DNA from: an uncultured Sutterella sp.
Lineage (GTDB): Bacteria; Pseudomonadota; Gammaproteobacteria; Burkholderiales; Burkholderiaceae_F
Direction of reading: 5' to 3'
DNA: 64,000 nt
Assembly (NCBI GenBank): GCA_949287305.1
Contig: CASEFX010000034.1
Coordinates: 372,001 to 436,000 of the forward strand
This document shows positions 1 to 11,085 of this stretch, piece after piece; the first letter of the stretch is position 1; every line of letters starts with the position of its first letter. Position numbers and translations under genes: made by a program. The notes beneath the pieces are model-generated. The model searched no databases, had not been told where the DNA came from, and was given only the letters and a program-made list of their open reading frames with translations.

Positions 1-16
1 GTCCTGACGCATAACC

Positions 17-44
17 TTGAAATCCTAAAAGAAAACCGTATGAT
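17..44 (+). promoter_or_regulatory. Putative sigma-70 promoter for pmbA
   Basis: A -35-like TTGAAA (17-22) and a -10-like TATGAT (39-44) are separated by 16 bases, and lie about 25 bases before the chosen pmbA start. Seen by eye only. Confidence 0.5.
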
Positions 45-71
45 AACGGCTTTCAGTCGCGGGAGATGCGC

Positions 72-1430
72 ATGGAACGAGAAGAGGCGAAGAGCCCGAA
101 AACGAACGAAACCGAAGCCGTGGCGAAGGCCGCGCTCGAGCGCGCGCTCAGACTCGGTGCCGACGAGTGCGCGGCCGAAGTGAGCGCCGACCGGGGCTTC
201 AGCGTGACCTATCGAATGGGCGAGGTCGAGGCCCTCGAATACACGTCGGAAAAGGTGCTCTCGATCGCCGTCTGGAAGGGAAAGCGCCGGGGAAGCGCCA
301 CGACCTCGGACTTTTCCGAGCGATCCGTCGAGCGCGCGGTGCGCGCGGCGGTCGCGATCGCGAGCGTCGCCGAAGAAGACGAGGCGACGGGCCTTCCCGA
401 CGAGCGAGACCTGCAGACGGAATTTCGGGATTTGTCGCTCTCTCACCCCTACGAGGGAACGCCCGAGGACGCGATCGCCTACCTCGCAAAGGCCGAAGAG
501 GCGGTCCTGAAGGTTGATCCCTCCGTCGAGAACACGGACGGCGCGGTCTTCACGACTTCGTCGGGGCGCTTCACGCTCGTCAATTCCCTCGGATTCTCCG
601 CGGGCTACGACTATTCCCGTCACGACGTCGACTGCGTGGCGGTGGCGGCCAAGGGCGACGACTTCGAGCAGGACGCCTGGTGGGGACAGGGCCGAAGCGC
701 AACGGAACTCCCCGACCCCGAGACGCTCGGACGGCGCGCGGCCGAACGGGCCGCGGCGAAACTCGGCCGCAAGGCCATTCCGGGCGGATCGGTGCGGGTG
801 CTTTTTGCTCCCTACGTCGCGACCGAATTCCTGGACATGCTCGAAGACCTCCTCTCGGGTCGGGCGCTCTACCGCAAGACCTCGTGCCTCCTCGGACGGG
901 AGGGTACGGTCATTCTCCCCGCTCACGTATCGGTGCTGGAAGATCCCTACATTCCGGGCGCGATCGGCTCGGGCGTCTTCGACGACGAAGGCTGCGCGGG
1001 ACAGCGTCGCGCGATCGTGGAGGAGGGCGTGCTTCGGGGCAAGTTTCTCTCGAGCTACACCGCGCGCAAGCTCGGCTGCCGAACGACCGGGAACGCGGGC
1101 GGCGCCTACAACCTGATTTTGACGAGCTCCGAGACGACTCCCGACATGACGGAAAAGGCGATGCTCGAGCGCCTCGGCACGGGACTCTACGTCACCGACA
1201 CGATCGGGCGCGGGTTGAACCCCGTGACGGGGGACTATTCCCGTGGCGTTTCGGGCTTCTGGGTCGAGCGCGGCGTCATCGTTCATCCCGTGGGCGGGAT
1301 GACCTTGGCGGGGAACCTTCTCGACATGTTCCAAAGCGTCGAGGCGGTGGGCGCGGACGTCTACGACAACGGGGCGCGTCGCTCCGGTTCGGTTTTGCTC
1401 GGACCCGTGCAATTGTCGGGCGAATCCTGA
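72..1430 (+). CDS. pmbA: PmbA/TldE metalloprotease-family protein
   Basis: A 452-residue protein matching the TldD/PmbA (modulator of DNA gyrase) family. PmbA works with TldD as a peptidase on unfolded peptides, and in enterobacteria in maturing microcin B17 and degrading CcdA. Length and the Gly-rich C-terminal half (for example [22 protein letters not shown] region) are typical of the family. Two in-frame ATGs exist at 66 and 72. I prefer 72 because the GGGAG at 61-65 is then better spaced. Its usual partner TldD is not in the window. It is followed by queA after 61 bases. Confidence 0.9.
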   Translation: MEREEAKSPKTNETEAVAKAALERALRLGADECAAEVSADRGFSVTYRMGEVEALEYTSEKVLSIAVWKGKRRGSATTSDFSERSVERAVRAAVAIASVAEEDEATGLPDERDLQTEFRDLSLSHPYEGTPEDAIAYLAKAEEAVLKVDPSVENTDGAVFTTSSGRFTLVNSLGFSAGYDYSRHDVDCVAVAAKGDDFEQDAWWGQGRSATELPDPETLGRRAAERAAAKLGRKAIPGGSVRVLFAPYVATEFLDMLEDLLSGRALYRKTSCLLGREGTVILPAHVSVLEDPYIPGAIGSGVFDDEGCAGQRRAIVEEGVLRGKFLSSYTARKLGCRTTGNAGGAYNLILTSSETTPDMTEKAMLERLGTGLYVTDTIGRGLNPVTGDYSRGVSGFWVERGVIVHPVGGMTLAGNLLDMFQSVEAVGADVYDNGARRSGSVLLGPVQLSGES

Positions 1431-1491
1431 GAGCCCTCCGTACGGATTGAGTACAATACGTCCTTTTCTTTTCATCCTGGCCGGTCAAGCC

Positions 1492-2538
1492 ATGCGAGAA
1501 CAATACCTATCCGACTTTGATTTCGAGCTCCCGCAGGAGCTCATCGCTCAATATCCTCTGGAAAACCGGACGGCTTCGCGTCTTCTGCACGTCACCCGCG
1601 ACGTGATGGAGGACGGCACCTTCACCGACATCGAAAAATACCTGCACCCGGGCGATCTTCTCATCGCCAACAACACGCGCGTCATCAAGGCGCGCCTTCT
1701 CGGGAAGAAGGAAACGGGCGGCGCCGTCGAAGCCCTCATTGAACGCGTCACCGACGAAACGCACGCGATCTCGATGCTTCGCGCGAGCAAGTCCCCGAAG
1801 CCCGGCACCAAGCTCTTTTTCGGGAACGCCGTCGTGACGGTCATGGGGCGCGAAGGACAGTTCTTCGAACTCGCCTTTGAGCGTCCCGTCCTCGACGTCC
1901 TCGACGAAGAGGGCCACGTGCCGCTTCCGCCCTACATCGAGCACGAAGACAGCAAGAACGACGAAACCCGCTATCAGACGGTGTACGCGCAGTACCCGGG
2001 CGCCGTGGCGGCCCCGACGGCGGGGCTCCACTTCACGGAAGAGCTCCTTGCGCGCCTGAAGGCTAAGGGCGTTGAAATCGCCTACGTGACGCTTCACGTC
2101 GGGGCGGGGACCTTCCAGCCCGTGCGCGTCGAAAAGCTCTCCGAACACCACATGCACTCCGAGTGGTACCGCATGCCCGAAGACGTGGCCGAAGCGATCA
2201 ACCGCGCGAAGGCCGAAGGCCGCCGCGTCGTCGCGGTCGGCACGACCTCGCTTCGCACGCTCGAGAGCGCGGCGGATCGTCCGGGCCATGTGGAAGCCGG
2301 CGCCCGCGACACGGCGCTCTTCATTACGCCCGGCTACGAATTCAAGATCGTCGACGCGCTCGTGACGAACTTTCACCTTCCGAAGTCGACGCTTCTCATG
2401 CTCGTCTCGGCTCTTGTCGGCCGCCAGCGCATCCTCGAAGCCTACCGTCACGCCGTGGAAAGCCGCTACCGCTTCTTCAGCTACGGCGACGCCTGTTTCC
2501 TCGAGCGCGACCCCGAGGCCGCTCACTCCATCGACTAA
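1492..2538 (+). CDS. queA: S-adenosylmethionine:tRNA ribosyltransferase-isomerase
   Basis: QueA transfers and isomerises the ribosyl moiety of S-adenosylmethionine to preQ1-modified tRNA, making epoxyqueuosine at the wobble position of GUN anticodons. The 348-residue protein begins [14 protein letters not shown], as expected for the family, and carries PTAGLHFT and [16 protein letters not shown]. An in-frame TTG at 1447 would add 15 residues, but it overlaps a TACAAT (1452-1457) that looks like a -10 box, so I place the start at ATG 1492. tgt follows 15 bases after the stop, forming a queuosine operon. Confidence 0.96.
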   Translation: MREQYLSDFDFELPQELIAQYPLENRTASRLLHVTRDVMEDGTFTDIEKYLHPGDLLIANNTRVIKARLLGKKETGGAVEALIERVTDETHAISMLRASKSPKPGTKLFFGNAVVTVMGREGQFFELAFERPVLDVLDEEGHVPLPPYIEHEDSKNDETRYQTVYAQYPGAVAAPTAGLHFTEELLARLKAKGVEIAYVTLHVGAGTFQPVRVEKLSEHHMHSEWYRMPEDVAEAINRAKAEGRRVVAVGTTSLRTLESAADRPGHVEAGARDTALFITPGYEFKIVDALVTNFHLPKSTLLMLVSALVGRQRILEAYRHAVESRYRFFSYGDACFLERDPEAAHSID

Positions 2539-3687
<1,149 letters not shown>

Positions 3688-3703
3688 CGCGCTTCGTTTT
3701 AAG

Positions 3704-3731
3704 TTTGCGTCAAGACGTTCGCTCGTATAAT
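3704..3731 (+). promoter_or_regulatory. Putative promoter for yajC-secD-secF
   Basis: A perfect -10 TATAAT (3726-3731) is preceded by TTTGCG/TTGCGT at about 3704-3710 (15-16 base spacer). It lies about 75 bases before yajC, after the tgt stop. Confidence 0.6.
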
Positions 3732-3804
3732 GGAGCGCACGTCTTTTCCCCGCCGCTCCGTAGCGGCGGGAGAAATCTTGATTTTTTATAAGTGGAGTTC
3801 TCCC

Positions 3805-4143
3805 ATGTGGTTTATTGACAACGCCTACGCGGCCGAAGCCGTTCCGGGCGGGATGGAAGGTTTCCTGGTTCAGGTCGTTCCCCTCATCATCATCTTCGCG
3901 CTCTTCTGGTTCTTCCTGATTCGTCCGCAGCAGAAGCGTCAGAAGGAACACATGCAGATGTGCGAAGCGCTCACGAAGGGTGACGAAGTCATGACGATCG
4001 GCGGTCTCGCCGGCCGCATCGAAGCCGTTCAGGAACAGACCGTGACGCTTACGATCGCGACGGTCGACGGCAAGTCCGTGAGCGTTCGCATGCAGCGCGC
4101 CGCGGTGCAGTCGGTCCTTCCGAAGGGCACGCTCAAGTTCTAA
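3805..4143 (+). CDS. yajC: Preprotein translocase subunit YajC
   Basis: YajC is a small inner-membrane protein that associates with SecDF and the SecYEG translocon. The 112-residue product has one transmembrane segment at about residues 20-40 (VVPLIIIFALFWFFLIRP), followed by the family QQKRQKEH and DEVMTIGGLAGRI. A longer reading frame starts at 3730, but that start lies inside the promoter -10 region. ATG 3805 gives the normal family N-terminus. It heads the yajC-secD-secF operon. Confidence 0.95.
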   Translation: MWFIDNAYAAEAVPGGMEGFLVQVVPLIIIFALFWFFLIRPQQKRQKEHMQMCEALTKGDEVMTIGGLAGRIEAVQEQTVTLTIATVDGKSVSVRMQRAAVQSVLPKGTLKF

Positions 4144-4291
4144 GCCCCGCGAAAGCGATTCGAGAAAGGCGTTGAAGGTCGAGAATCGACCTTCGGCGCC
4201 TTTCGGCGATTCAAACGGTCGAACTTCGCGTTCGATTTTTTCCCGTTAGGTCACGTCCGGGGCGCATCCGCTTCGCGTGACGGAGACAAGC

Positions 4292-6178
4292 ATGAACCGA
4301 TATCCTCTTTGGAAATACCTGGTCATCGTCGTCGCTCTCCTCATCGGTCTCGTCTATACGCTGCCGAACTTCTACGGAGAGTCCCCCGCGGTGCAGGTTT
4401 CCTCGGGCAAGGCCACGGTCAAGGTGACGGAAGACACGCTCAAGCGCGTCGAAACGTTGCTCGCCGAGGCGAAGATCCAGCCCAACGGCGTCTTCTACGA
4501 GCAGGGCGCTCAGCAGAATTCCATCCGCGTGCGCTTCGAGCCGACGGAAGCCGAAAAGCAGCTGCAGGCGCGCGAAGTGATTGAAAAGGCGCTCAATCCG
4601 AATCCTTCGGATCCCTCCTACATCGTGGCGCTCAACCTCGTGCCGAACACGCCGGAGTGGCTCCTTTCGATCAACGCCCTCCCGATGTATCTGGGTCTGG
4701 ACTTGCGCGGCGGCGTGCACTTCCTCCTGCAGGTCGACATGCACGCGGCGATTGAAAAGCGCGGCGAAGCGATCGCGACCGACCTTCGCACGCAGCTTCG
4801 CGACAAGCGCATCCGTCACACGGGCATTTCCCGCAGCGGCAACGACATCACGATCAACTTCGCTTCCGAAGAAGAACGCGCCCGCGCGAACGACCTTCTT
4901 CGCAACACGCAGCCCGATCTGACGCTCACGCTTCCCGAAACCTCGACGAAGCCCTACGTGATCCGCGCGTCGCTCACGCAGAAGGCGCTCCAGAACATTC
5001 AGGAATACGCCCTCAAGCAGAACATCTCGACGCTGCACAACCGAATCAACGAACTCGGCGTTGCCGAACCCGTGATCGCCCAGCAGGGTGCCGACCGCAT
5101 CGTCGTGCAGCTGCCGGGCGTGCAGGACACCGCCAAGGCCAAGGACATTCTCGGCCGTACGGCGACCCTCGAAGTCCGTCTCGTCGACGACAGCCCCGAA
5201 GCCCTTGCGCAGCTCGCCCAGGGGAACGTGCCCTTTGGCGACGAACTCTTCAAGGAACGCGACGGCCGTCCGATCCTCGTGAAGCGCCGCGTCATTCTGA
5301 CGGGTGAAAACCTCAACGACGCCCAGCCGGGCTTTGACGGTCAGACGCAGGAACCGACCGTGAACCTCGAGCTCGACAACCGGGGCGCCCGCATCTTCCA
5401 GGACGTCACGCGTGAAAACGTCGGCAAGCGCATGGCCATCATCCTCTTTGAAAAGGGGAAGGGTGAGGTCGTGACGGCGCCGGTCATCCGTCAGGAAATC
5501 GGCGGCGGCCGCGTCCAGATCTCCGGCCAGATGACGACCGTCGAAGCCACCGACACGGCCCTCGTGCTGCGTGCCGGTTCGCTCGCGGCCCCGATGGAAA
5601 TCGTCGAAGAACGCCTGATCGGGCCGAGTCTTGGCGAAGCCAACATTCAGGCGGGCTTCCGCTCGACCTTGTACGGCTTCGTCGTCATCGCGATTTTCAT
5701 GTCGATCTACTACCAGGTCTTCGGTATCGTTTCGGCCGTGTCGCTCCTTTGCAACGTGATGATGCTGGTCGCCCTCCTTTCGATGCTGCAGGCGACGCTG
5801 ACGTTGCCGGGCATCGCCGCCGTGGCGCTTACGCTCGGTATGGCCGTCGACTCGAACGTGCTCATCAACGAACGCGTGCGTGAAGAACTGCGCGAGGGAC
5901 GAACGCCGCAGGTGGCCATTTCCGAAGGTTACGAGCGCGCTTTCGCAACGATTCTTGACTCGAACATCACGAGCTTGATCGCCGGTCTCGCGCTTCTCAT
6001 CTTCGGCTCGGGTCCGGTGCGCGGCTTCGCCGTGGTGCACTGTCTCGGCATTCTGACCTCGATCTTTACCTCGGTCGTGGTCTCGCGTTCGATGATCAAC
6101 CTCATTTACGGCCGTCAGAAGAAGCTCGCGCGTCTGCACGTGGGCCAGATCTGGCGTCCCAACAAAGAAGCGAAGTGA
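4292..6178 (+). CDS. secD: Protein translocase subunit SecD
   Basis: SecD, with SecF, uses the proton-motive force to complete protein export on the periplasmic side. The 628-residue protein has an N-terminal membrane anchor (residues about 8-26), the DLRGGVHFLLQVD signature at about 145, a large periplasmic region, and five C-terminal membrane spans with GMAVDSNVLINERVREE. GTG 4277 is possible, but ATG 4292 has a GGAG upstream and gives the usual MNRYPLWKY start. secF follows after 11 bases. Confidence 0.97.
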   Translation: MNRYPLWKYLVIVVALLIGLVYTLPNFYGESPAVQVSSGKATVKVTEDTLKRVETLLAEAKIQPNGVFYEQGAQQNSIRVRFEPTEAEKQLQAREVIEKALNPNPSDPSYIVALNLVPNTPEWLLSINALPMYLGLDLRGGVHFLLQVDMHAAIEKRGEAIATDLRTQLRDKRIRHTGISRSGNDITINFASEEERARANDLLRNTQPDLTLTLPETSTKPYVIRASLTQKALQNIQEYALKQNISTLHNRINELGVAEPVIAQQGADRIVVQLPGVQDTAKAKDILGRTATLEVRLVDDSPEALAQLAQGNVPFGDELFKERDGRPILVKRRVILTGENLNDAQPGFDGQTQEPTVNLELDNRGARIFQDVTRENVGKRMAIILFEKGKGEVVTAPVIRQEIGGGRVQISGQMTTVEATDTALVLRAGSLAAPMEIVEERLIGPSLGEANIQAGFRSTLYGFVVIAIFMSIYYQVFGIVSAVSLLCNVMMLVALLSMLQATLTLPGIAAVALTLGMAVDSNVLINERVREELREGRTPQVAISEGYERAFATILDSNITSLIAGLALLIFGSGPVRGFAVVHCLGILTSIFTSVVVSRSMINLIYGRQKKLARLHVGQIWRPNKEAK

Positions 6179-6189
6179 GGAGCTGAAGA

Positions 6190-7122
6190 ATGGAGTTTTT
6201 CCGCATTCATAAGACGATTCCGTTTCTGAAGTATCGTCACATTCTGAACGGCATCTCGCTTGTCAGCTTCCTGATCGCCGTCTATTGGATCTTCACCCAC
6301 GGTCTCGCGTTCTCGATTGAGTTCACGGGCGGCACGCAGATGGAAGTGAACTTCCCGCAGACCGCGAACACCGAACAGATCCGAACGGACCTGAAGGAGA
6401 TCTCGAACGAAGTTCTCGTGCAGAACTTCGGTACGGCCCGCGACGTGGTGATCCGCGTTCCGAACAAGGAAGGCGTCACGTCGGGTGAAGTCGCCGCGAA
6501 CGTCATGAAGGTGCTCGAAGCGAAGAACCCGGGCGTGGAACTTCGCCGAACCGAATTCGTGGGCCCGCAGGTGGGCGACGAACTCGCCCGCGACGGCGGC
6601 ACGGCGCTCGCGCTCGTGGTGCTCGGCATCGTGATCTACCTCGCCTTCCGATTCGAGTGGAAGTTCTCGATTGCGGCCATCATCGCCAACCTCCACGACA
6701 TCGTGATCGTCGTGGGGATCTTCTCGGTGATGCAGTGGGAATTTTCGCTTCCGGTGCTCGCCGCCGTGCTCGCGGTCTTGGGGTACTCCGTGAACGAATC
6801 GGTCATTATTTTCGACCGCGTTCGTGAACACTTCCGCAAGATGCGCAAGGCCGATACGATGGAAATCATCGACTCGGCCATTACGGCGACGATCTCCCGT
6901 ACGGTGATCACGCACTCGTCGACCTTGTGCATGACGCTCTCGATGTTCTTCTTCGGGGGCCCGGCTCTGCACTACTTCTCGCTCGCCCTGACGATCGGTA
7001 TTCTGTTGGGCGTTTACTCCTCCGTCTTCGTGGCGGCGGCCATCGCCTACTACCTCAACGTCAAGCGTGAAGACCTCGTGAAGGTCGTCAAGAAGGAAGA
7101 GCTCGACGAAATGGTGCCCTAA
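6190..7122 (+). CDS. secF: Protein translocase subunit SecF
   Basis: SecF partners SecD in the six-plus-six helix SecDF export motor. The 310-residue product has an N-terminal span, SIEFTGGTQMEVNF in the first periplasmic domain, and the conserved GYSVNESVIIFDRVREHF in the fourth membrane segment. It is translationally close to secD and is followed by a strong hairpin, ending the operon. Confidence 0.97.
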   Translation: MEFFRIHKTIPFLKYRHILNGISLVSFLIAVYWIFTHGLAFSIEFTGGTQMEVNFPQTANTEQIRTDLKEISNEVLVQNFGTARDVVIRVPNKEGVTSGEVAANVMKVLEAKNPGVELRRTEFVGPQVGDELARDGGTALALVVLGIVIYLAFRFEWKFSIAAIIANLHDIVIVVGIFSVMQWEFSLPVLAAVLAVLGYSVNESVIIFDRVREHFRKMRKADTMEIIDSAITATISRTVITHSSTLCMTLSMFFFGGPALHYFSLALTIGILLGVYSSVFVAAAIAYYLNVKREDLVKVVKKEELDEMVP

Positions 7123-7146
7123 GCCAAACCGGCTCTTCGTCAAAAC

Positions 7147-7181
7147 GAACCCCGCCTTTCCCTTGCGGAAAAGCGGGGTTC
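7147..7181. terminator. Bidirectional hairpin between secF and rfbB
   Basis: GAACCCCGC (7147-7155) pairs with GCGGGGTTC (7173-7181), with an inner TTTCC/GGAAA pairing. It lies between two convergent genes. The T-tracts on both sides are short, so it is a moderate terminator call. Confidence 0.65.
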
Positions 7182-7203
7182 ATTACTTTGGAAAGGCGAA
7201 AAA

Positions 7204-8202
7204 TCAGGCGGTCTTGAGGTACCAGAGCACCGTTTGGCGAAGCCCCTCCGCAAAGGGCGTGAGGGGGCGCCAACCGAGCTCCCGCTGAATCTTGTCGGGC
7301 GCGATCGCGTAGCGGAAGTCGTGCCCGGGACGATCTTCAACGAAGGTGACGAGCTCGTCGTAACGGTGTCCCGCCCAAGGGCGCAGTTCATCGAGGAGCG
7401 CACAGATCGCCCCGACGATCTCGAGATTCGTCTTCTCGTTGTGTCCGCCCACGTTGTAGCGCTCGCCCGAGCGGCCCTCGTGAAAGATGAGGTCGATCGC
7501 CCGGCAGTGGTCGCCCACCCAGAGCCAGTCGCGCACGTTCTTGCCCGTTCCGTAGACGGGGATCGCTTCGTGCGCCAGGCACTTGCGGATCACCGTGGGG
7601 ATGAGCTTCTCGTCGTGCTGCCAGGGGCCGTAGTTGTTCGAGCAGTTCGAGATTGTGACGTTCATCCCGTAGGTGCGCGCATAGGCTTTGACCAACAGGT
7701 CGGAAGAAGCCTTGCTCGACGAATAGGGACTGCTCGGCGCATAGGGCGTCTCCTCCGTGAAGAAGCCTTCGGGACCGAGACTCCCGTACACCTCGTCGGT
7801 CGAGACGTGGTGAAAGCGGGAGGTTTCCAAAGTGCCGTTTTCGCGCCAGTAGAGGAGACACTCGTTCAGAAGCGTCGCCGTTCCGACTACGTTCGTCTCG
7901 ATGAAGCGAAGCGGATCGGGAATGGAATTGTCGACGTGGCTTTCGGCCGCGAAGTGAAGGACGCCTGCCACGTTGAATTTCCTCAGGACCTCGTGAAGCA
8001 GTGCTGTGTCGCGGATGTCGCCGTGCACGGTCTCGACGTTCGCCATCTTCCCTTGACGTTCAAAAACCTCCCTGCGGGCCGCATAGGTGAGAAGGTCGAG
8101 ATTGACGAGACGATATTCGGGGTGCGCTTTGGTGAAGTAGTCGATGAAGTTGGCGCCGATGAAGCCGGCGCCGCCCGTGACGAGAAGGGTTTTCTCAAAC
8201 AT
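7204..8202 (-). CDS. rfbB: dTDP-glucose 4,6-dehydratase
   Basis: RfbB/RmlB converts dTDP-glucose to dTDP-4-keto-6-deoxyglucose, the branch point to rhamnose and related sugars for lipopolysaccharide. The 332 residues are an extended short-chain dehydrogenase: the NAD-binding GGAGFIGANF is at about 9-18, the catalytic YSSSKAS lies near 160, and the family STDEVYGSLG is near 125. The usual partners rmlA, rmlC and rmlD are not next to it, so other steps must be encoded elsewhere. Confidence 0.93.
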   Translation of the reverse strand: MFEKTLLVTGGAGFIGANFIDYFTKAHPEYRLVNLDLLTYAARREVFERQGKMANVETVHGDIRDTALLHEVLRKFNVAGVLHFAAESHVDNSIPDPLRFIETNVVGTATLLNECLLYWRENGTLETSRFHHVSTDEVYGSLGPEGFFTEETPYAPSSPYSSSKASSDLLVKAYARTYGMNVTISNCSNNYGPWQHDEKLIPTVIRKCLAHEAIPVYGTGKNVRDWLWVGDHCRAIDLIFHEGRSGERYNVGGHNEKTNLEIVGAICALLDELRPWAGHRYDELVTFVEDRPGHDFRYAIAPDKIQRELGWRPLTPFAEGLRQTVLWYLKTA

Positions 8203-8268
8203 GCAAAAGAGTCCGACGGGACGGGGCCCGAGGCCTCGTCCCGAGAAAAGAGGGGCGTCGGGCGCCCG

Positions 8269-9711
8269 TCAGGCGCCGCGTCCGTAAAGCGACTCGAAGA
8301 TCTTCCGAAGGATCCCGTCGACGTGATGCACGAGCGACGGCTGGGCCGAGGTCGGATTGTCGCGAAGATGCTCAAATCCGAAGTCGTTTTCCGACAAAAG
8401 CTTCTGGAGCTGATCCTTCCATTCGGGCGGGCTTTCCGCGGCGCGCCAGGCGCCGCGTCCGCGTCCGAAGTGGGCGATCGCGAGGTAGAGAAGCAACGCT
8501 TCGAGCGCAAAGCCTTCGAGCGCCTTGTCGCTCCAGGTGAGTTCCATCCCTTCCTTGCGGTGGCGCGCATTGTAGACGGTGGCGGCGCCAAGACCCGAGA
8601 GAGCGCCCACAACGGCGCCCACAAGGAGCCCGAATCCCAAGGTCAAGCCCGCCGCGGCGGTGTCGGCGATCGCACCCGAGGCGGCCCCCGAAGCGGCGCC
8701 GATCACGGCCGCCTGACTCTTGTCGACCGTGTAGACGGCGAGGTGCCAGTCGCTCTTCATGCGTCGGATGATTTCGCGGTTCACGCCCGTGCCGTGCAGA
8801 CCGTTCACCGACAAGAGGCGCGTCGTGAGCGCGCAGAAGCTGTCGGCGGCGTCGGCCGACAAAGAAGCCTGAGCGTCCTTGACGACGTCCGTCTTGTCCT
8901 TGAGGAAGCCGAAACGCTGCGCCATCGAGATCGCCTGATCCTTGAGCGAGGGCGTCGGGACGAGTTCGGTCATCGTGAGAAGATGCGTCAGGTGATGCGC
9001 GATCGCTTCGACGGAACTCGCGTAGACGGCCCGGCGGCCGCGCACCCAGACTTCGCGAAGCGAAGCATAGGCGGCGGAGAGCGACTCGGGCAACGCTTCA
9101 CCGATCGCGTCAAAGAGCGCCACTTCCTGCACCCAGCAGCGCGCAAAGGCGTCCATCGGGAGGATCTTGTGTACGAAGGGGTAGGGGGCGAGCGCCTTCT
9201 GCCAGGCTTCGATCTCTTCCTTTTCCTTGGCGCGGCTCGGGTCGCCCATCTGGTTCAGAAGCACGATGACGGGTTTCCCGATCCAGGAGAGAATCTCCAT
9301 TTCCGCAGGAATGTAGCCCGCGCGGTCGGGACGCTCCGTTACGTTCACGAGATAGAGCACCACGCTCGAAGTGTCGCGGATGTGTCGCACCACGCGTTGG
9401 TCGAGGAAGAAAGCCTTGTCGGTGAAGCGGTCCCAGATTTCGCTCAAAAACCATCCGATCGGATTCGAGCGGCCGCGAAGACGCTCGGCCAGGCGCACGG
9501 AGTTGCCGAAGCCCGGGGTGTCCCAGAGAACGAGCTCGCACCCTGCGGGATCGCGCGCAAGCACGTAGTCGTCCGTCGTTTCGGTGACGTGCGGACGGTC
9601 GGCGACCTCTCCCACGTCTCGCGAGAGAAGCGTGCGCGCCAACGTGGTCTTCCCGATGTTGGTGTGACTCACGAGGCTCAGGTGTACGCGTAATGGATCG
9701 GAGGAAAACAT
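8269..9711 (-). CDS. DUF3482-type membrane-associated GTPase
   Basis: The 480-residue protein starts with a GTPase domain: SHTNIGKTTL at about 15-24 is the P-loop (Ser replaces the first Gly), LWDTPGFGNS is switch II, and VLLNQMGD stands where NKxD is expected (altered G4 motif). Residues about 315-360 form two Gly/Ala-rich membrane-active helices of glycine-zipper character, followed by a helical tail. I assign it to the DUF3482 family from memory of its pairing with DUF2868 proteins. Its role is unknown. It lies 27 bases behind the DUF2868-type gene, in the same direction. Confidence 0.75.
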   Translation of the reverse strand: MFSSDPLRVHLSLVSHTNIGKTTLARTLLSRDVGEVADRPHVTETTDDYVLARDPAGCELVLWDTPGFGNSVRLAERLRGRSNPIGWFLSEIWDRFTDKAFFLDQRVVRHIRDTSSVVLYLVNVTERPDRAGYIPAEMEILSWIGKPVIVLLNQMGDPSRAKEKEEIEAWQKALAPYPFVHKILPMDAFARCWVQEVALFDAIGEALPESLSAAYASLREVWVRGRRAVYASSVEAIAHHLTHLLTMTELVPTPSLKDQAISMAQRFGFLKDKTDVVKDAQASLSADAADSFCALTTRLLSVNGLHGTGVNREIIRRMKSDWHLAVYTVDKSQAAVIGAASGAASGAIADTAAAGLTLGFGLLVGAVVGALSGLGAATVYNARHRKEGMELTWSDKALEGFALEALLLYLAIAHFGRGRGAWRAAESPPEWKDQLQKLLSENDFGFEHLRDNPTSAQPSLVHHVDGILRKIFESLYGRGA

Positions 9712-9738
9712 CTGAAAAGAAATGCCGTTGGTTTTCTC

Positions 9739-11085
9739 TTATTGTAGGCGCAGGAAGGTGAGCGTCGCATGACGCTCCGCGGCGAAGCTTTCCCAGAGGG
9801 CCTTTCGCGCGGTGAGACGCTCGGAATCAGTCCCGAACTGTTTCTCAAGACCCGAGAGATCGACAAGGAGCGGCAGGCTGCCCTCCCGGCGCTTCGCGAC
9901 CGCTTCGAGCCAGCGCCCGTGGACTTCGTCTTCGGGGGTGGCGGTGGCGTCAAAGAGGAACACCGCGGCTTCGGTGTCGACCGAAGCGAGGACGTTTTCG
10001 GGTTCGTCCTTCCAGACGTCGATCGTTCGCCAATGAAGGTCGGGTTGCATCAGCAATGCCGCCGTGCGTCGGCGAAGCGACTCGTCGGCGGGGACGGTCG
10101 TGAGCACCGTGGCGCCCGTCAAGGCGGGAGAGACGGATGCCGGATCCTGCGGGGAAGCGGCTACTTCCGTTTCTTCCTCGGTCCAGACGAAACTCGTGCG
10201 GGCGGCCTTAGCGCGGCGGTCCGCAACGAAGGCGAGAAGCAGCCGCGGAAGAATCACGACGCCCGCGACAAGCCCCATGAGGCGAAGCAACCAGGCGGCC
10301 GCGTCGGGACTCCCTTCGGGGTTCACGCGAAGATTCATGTCGGCGATCGCCGCGGCGTCCGGGAAGGAAAGACCGAAGACGTCGAGCGGAACGAGACCGT
10401 AGGTGGCGGAAAAGAGGTTCGCAAGCCACGCCTCGTGGCCCGCAAGCCAGGTGCTCGTCCAACCGACCGTATAGGCGGTGCCGATCCCGCGGAAGGCAAG
10501 TCCCGTGAGAAGTCCTGCGCCCAAGGCCGCGGCCGCGAGATGAAAGGCGCGCGCCGCGTCAAAGCGAAGCGAGGGCGCCAGAAGCGTGAGCCACAGGGGA
10601 CGCTCCTTGAGCGTCTGCTTTTTCACCGCGGGCATGCGAACCCGCGCTAGGAGTTCCGCAAAGAGACGGCGTCCCGGCCACTTGGGCGCAAAGCCGAGGA
10701 GTCCGGCGACGGCGCCGACGAAGAGGAGAACGTAGAGAGCGATCTGCCAGAAGAGGACGAAAAGAAGCGCGGGCGACAAAAGATTCACGACGGCGCCTTC
10801 CGACGTGAAGCGGTCGGTGAGAACGCCGAGCAGATAAGCGGCGAAGACCAATACGCCCGTAAAGAGCCCCGTCGGGAGCGTCGGCATGCGGGAGGGCTTG
10901 AGCGAGCGTCGGCTCAGCACGAGCTTCGCCTTTGCGAGGGCACGATCCTTTGGATCCTTTCCCGCAATGAGGCGGGCGTCGGCCGCGGCCGACGTTTCGG
11001 GGCCGTCGAGTTCTTCAGAAGCGCGGGCGGCGATCAGCACGCCCGCTTCTTCAGGCGTCACGGCAAAACGGATGGTTTCCTTCAC
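9739..11085 (-). CDS. DUF2868-type integral membrane protein
   Basis: The 448-residue protein has about four to five predicted membrane spans: a pair near residues 75-140, one near 185, and one near 280. A soluble C-terminal domain includes ATVLTTVPADESLRRRTAALL. Function is unknown. Start chosen: GTG 11085, which overlaps the TGA of the upstream gene as GTGA and has GGGAG at the right distance; the longer reading frame to 11184 would run into the upstream gene. It is likely cotranslated with its neighbours as a membrane complex with the downstream GTPase (inference). Confidence 0.7.
   Translation of the reverse strand: MKETIRFAVTPEEAGVLIAARASEELDGPETSAAADARLIAGKDPKDRALAKAKLVLSRRSLKPSRMPTLPTGLFTGVLVFAAYLLGVLTDRFTSEGAVVNLLSPALLFVLFWQIALYVLLFVGAVAGLLGFAPKWPGRRLFAELLARVRMPAVKKQTLKERPLWLTLLAPSLRFDAARAFHLAAAALGAGLLTGLAFRGIGTAYTVGWTSTWLAGHEAWLANLFSATYGLVPLDVFGLSFPDAAAIADMNLRVNPEGSPDAAAWLLRLMGLVAGVVILPRLLLAFVADRRAKAARTSFVWTEEETEVAASPQDPASVSPALTGATVLTTVPADESLRRRTAALLMQPDLHWRTIDVWKDEPENVLASVDTEAAVFLFDATATPEDEVHGRWLEAVAKRREGSLPLLVDLSGLEKQFGTDSERLTARKALWESFAAERHATLTFLRLQ

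Noticed and set aside
7234..9693. An 819-codon plus-strand frame over rfbB and the GTPase gene
   Set aside because: It covers two well-supported minus-strand genes and their spacer, and has no motif.
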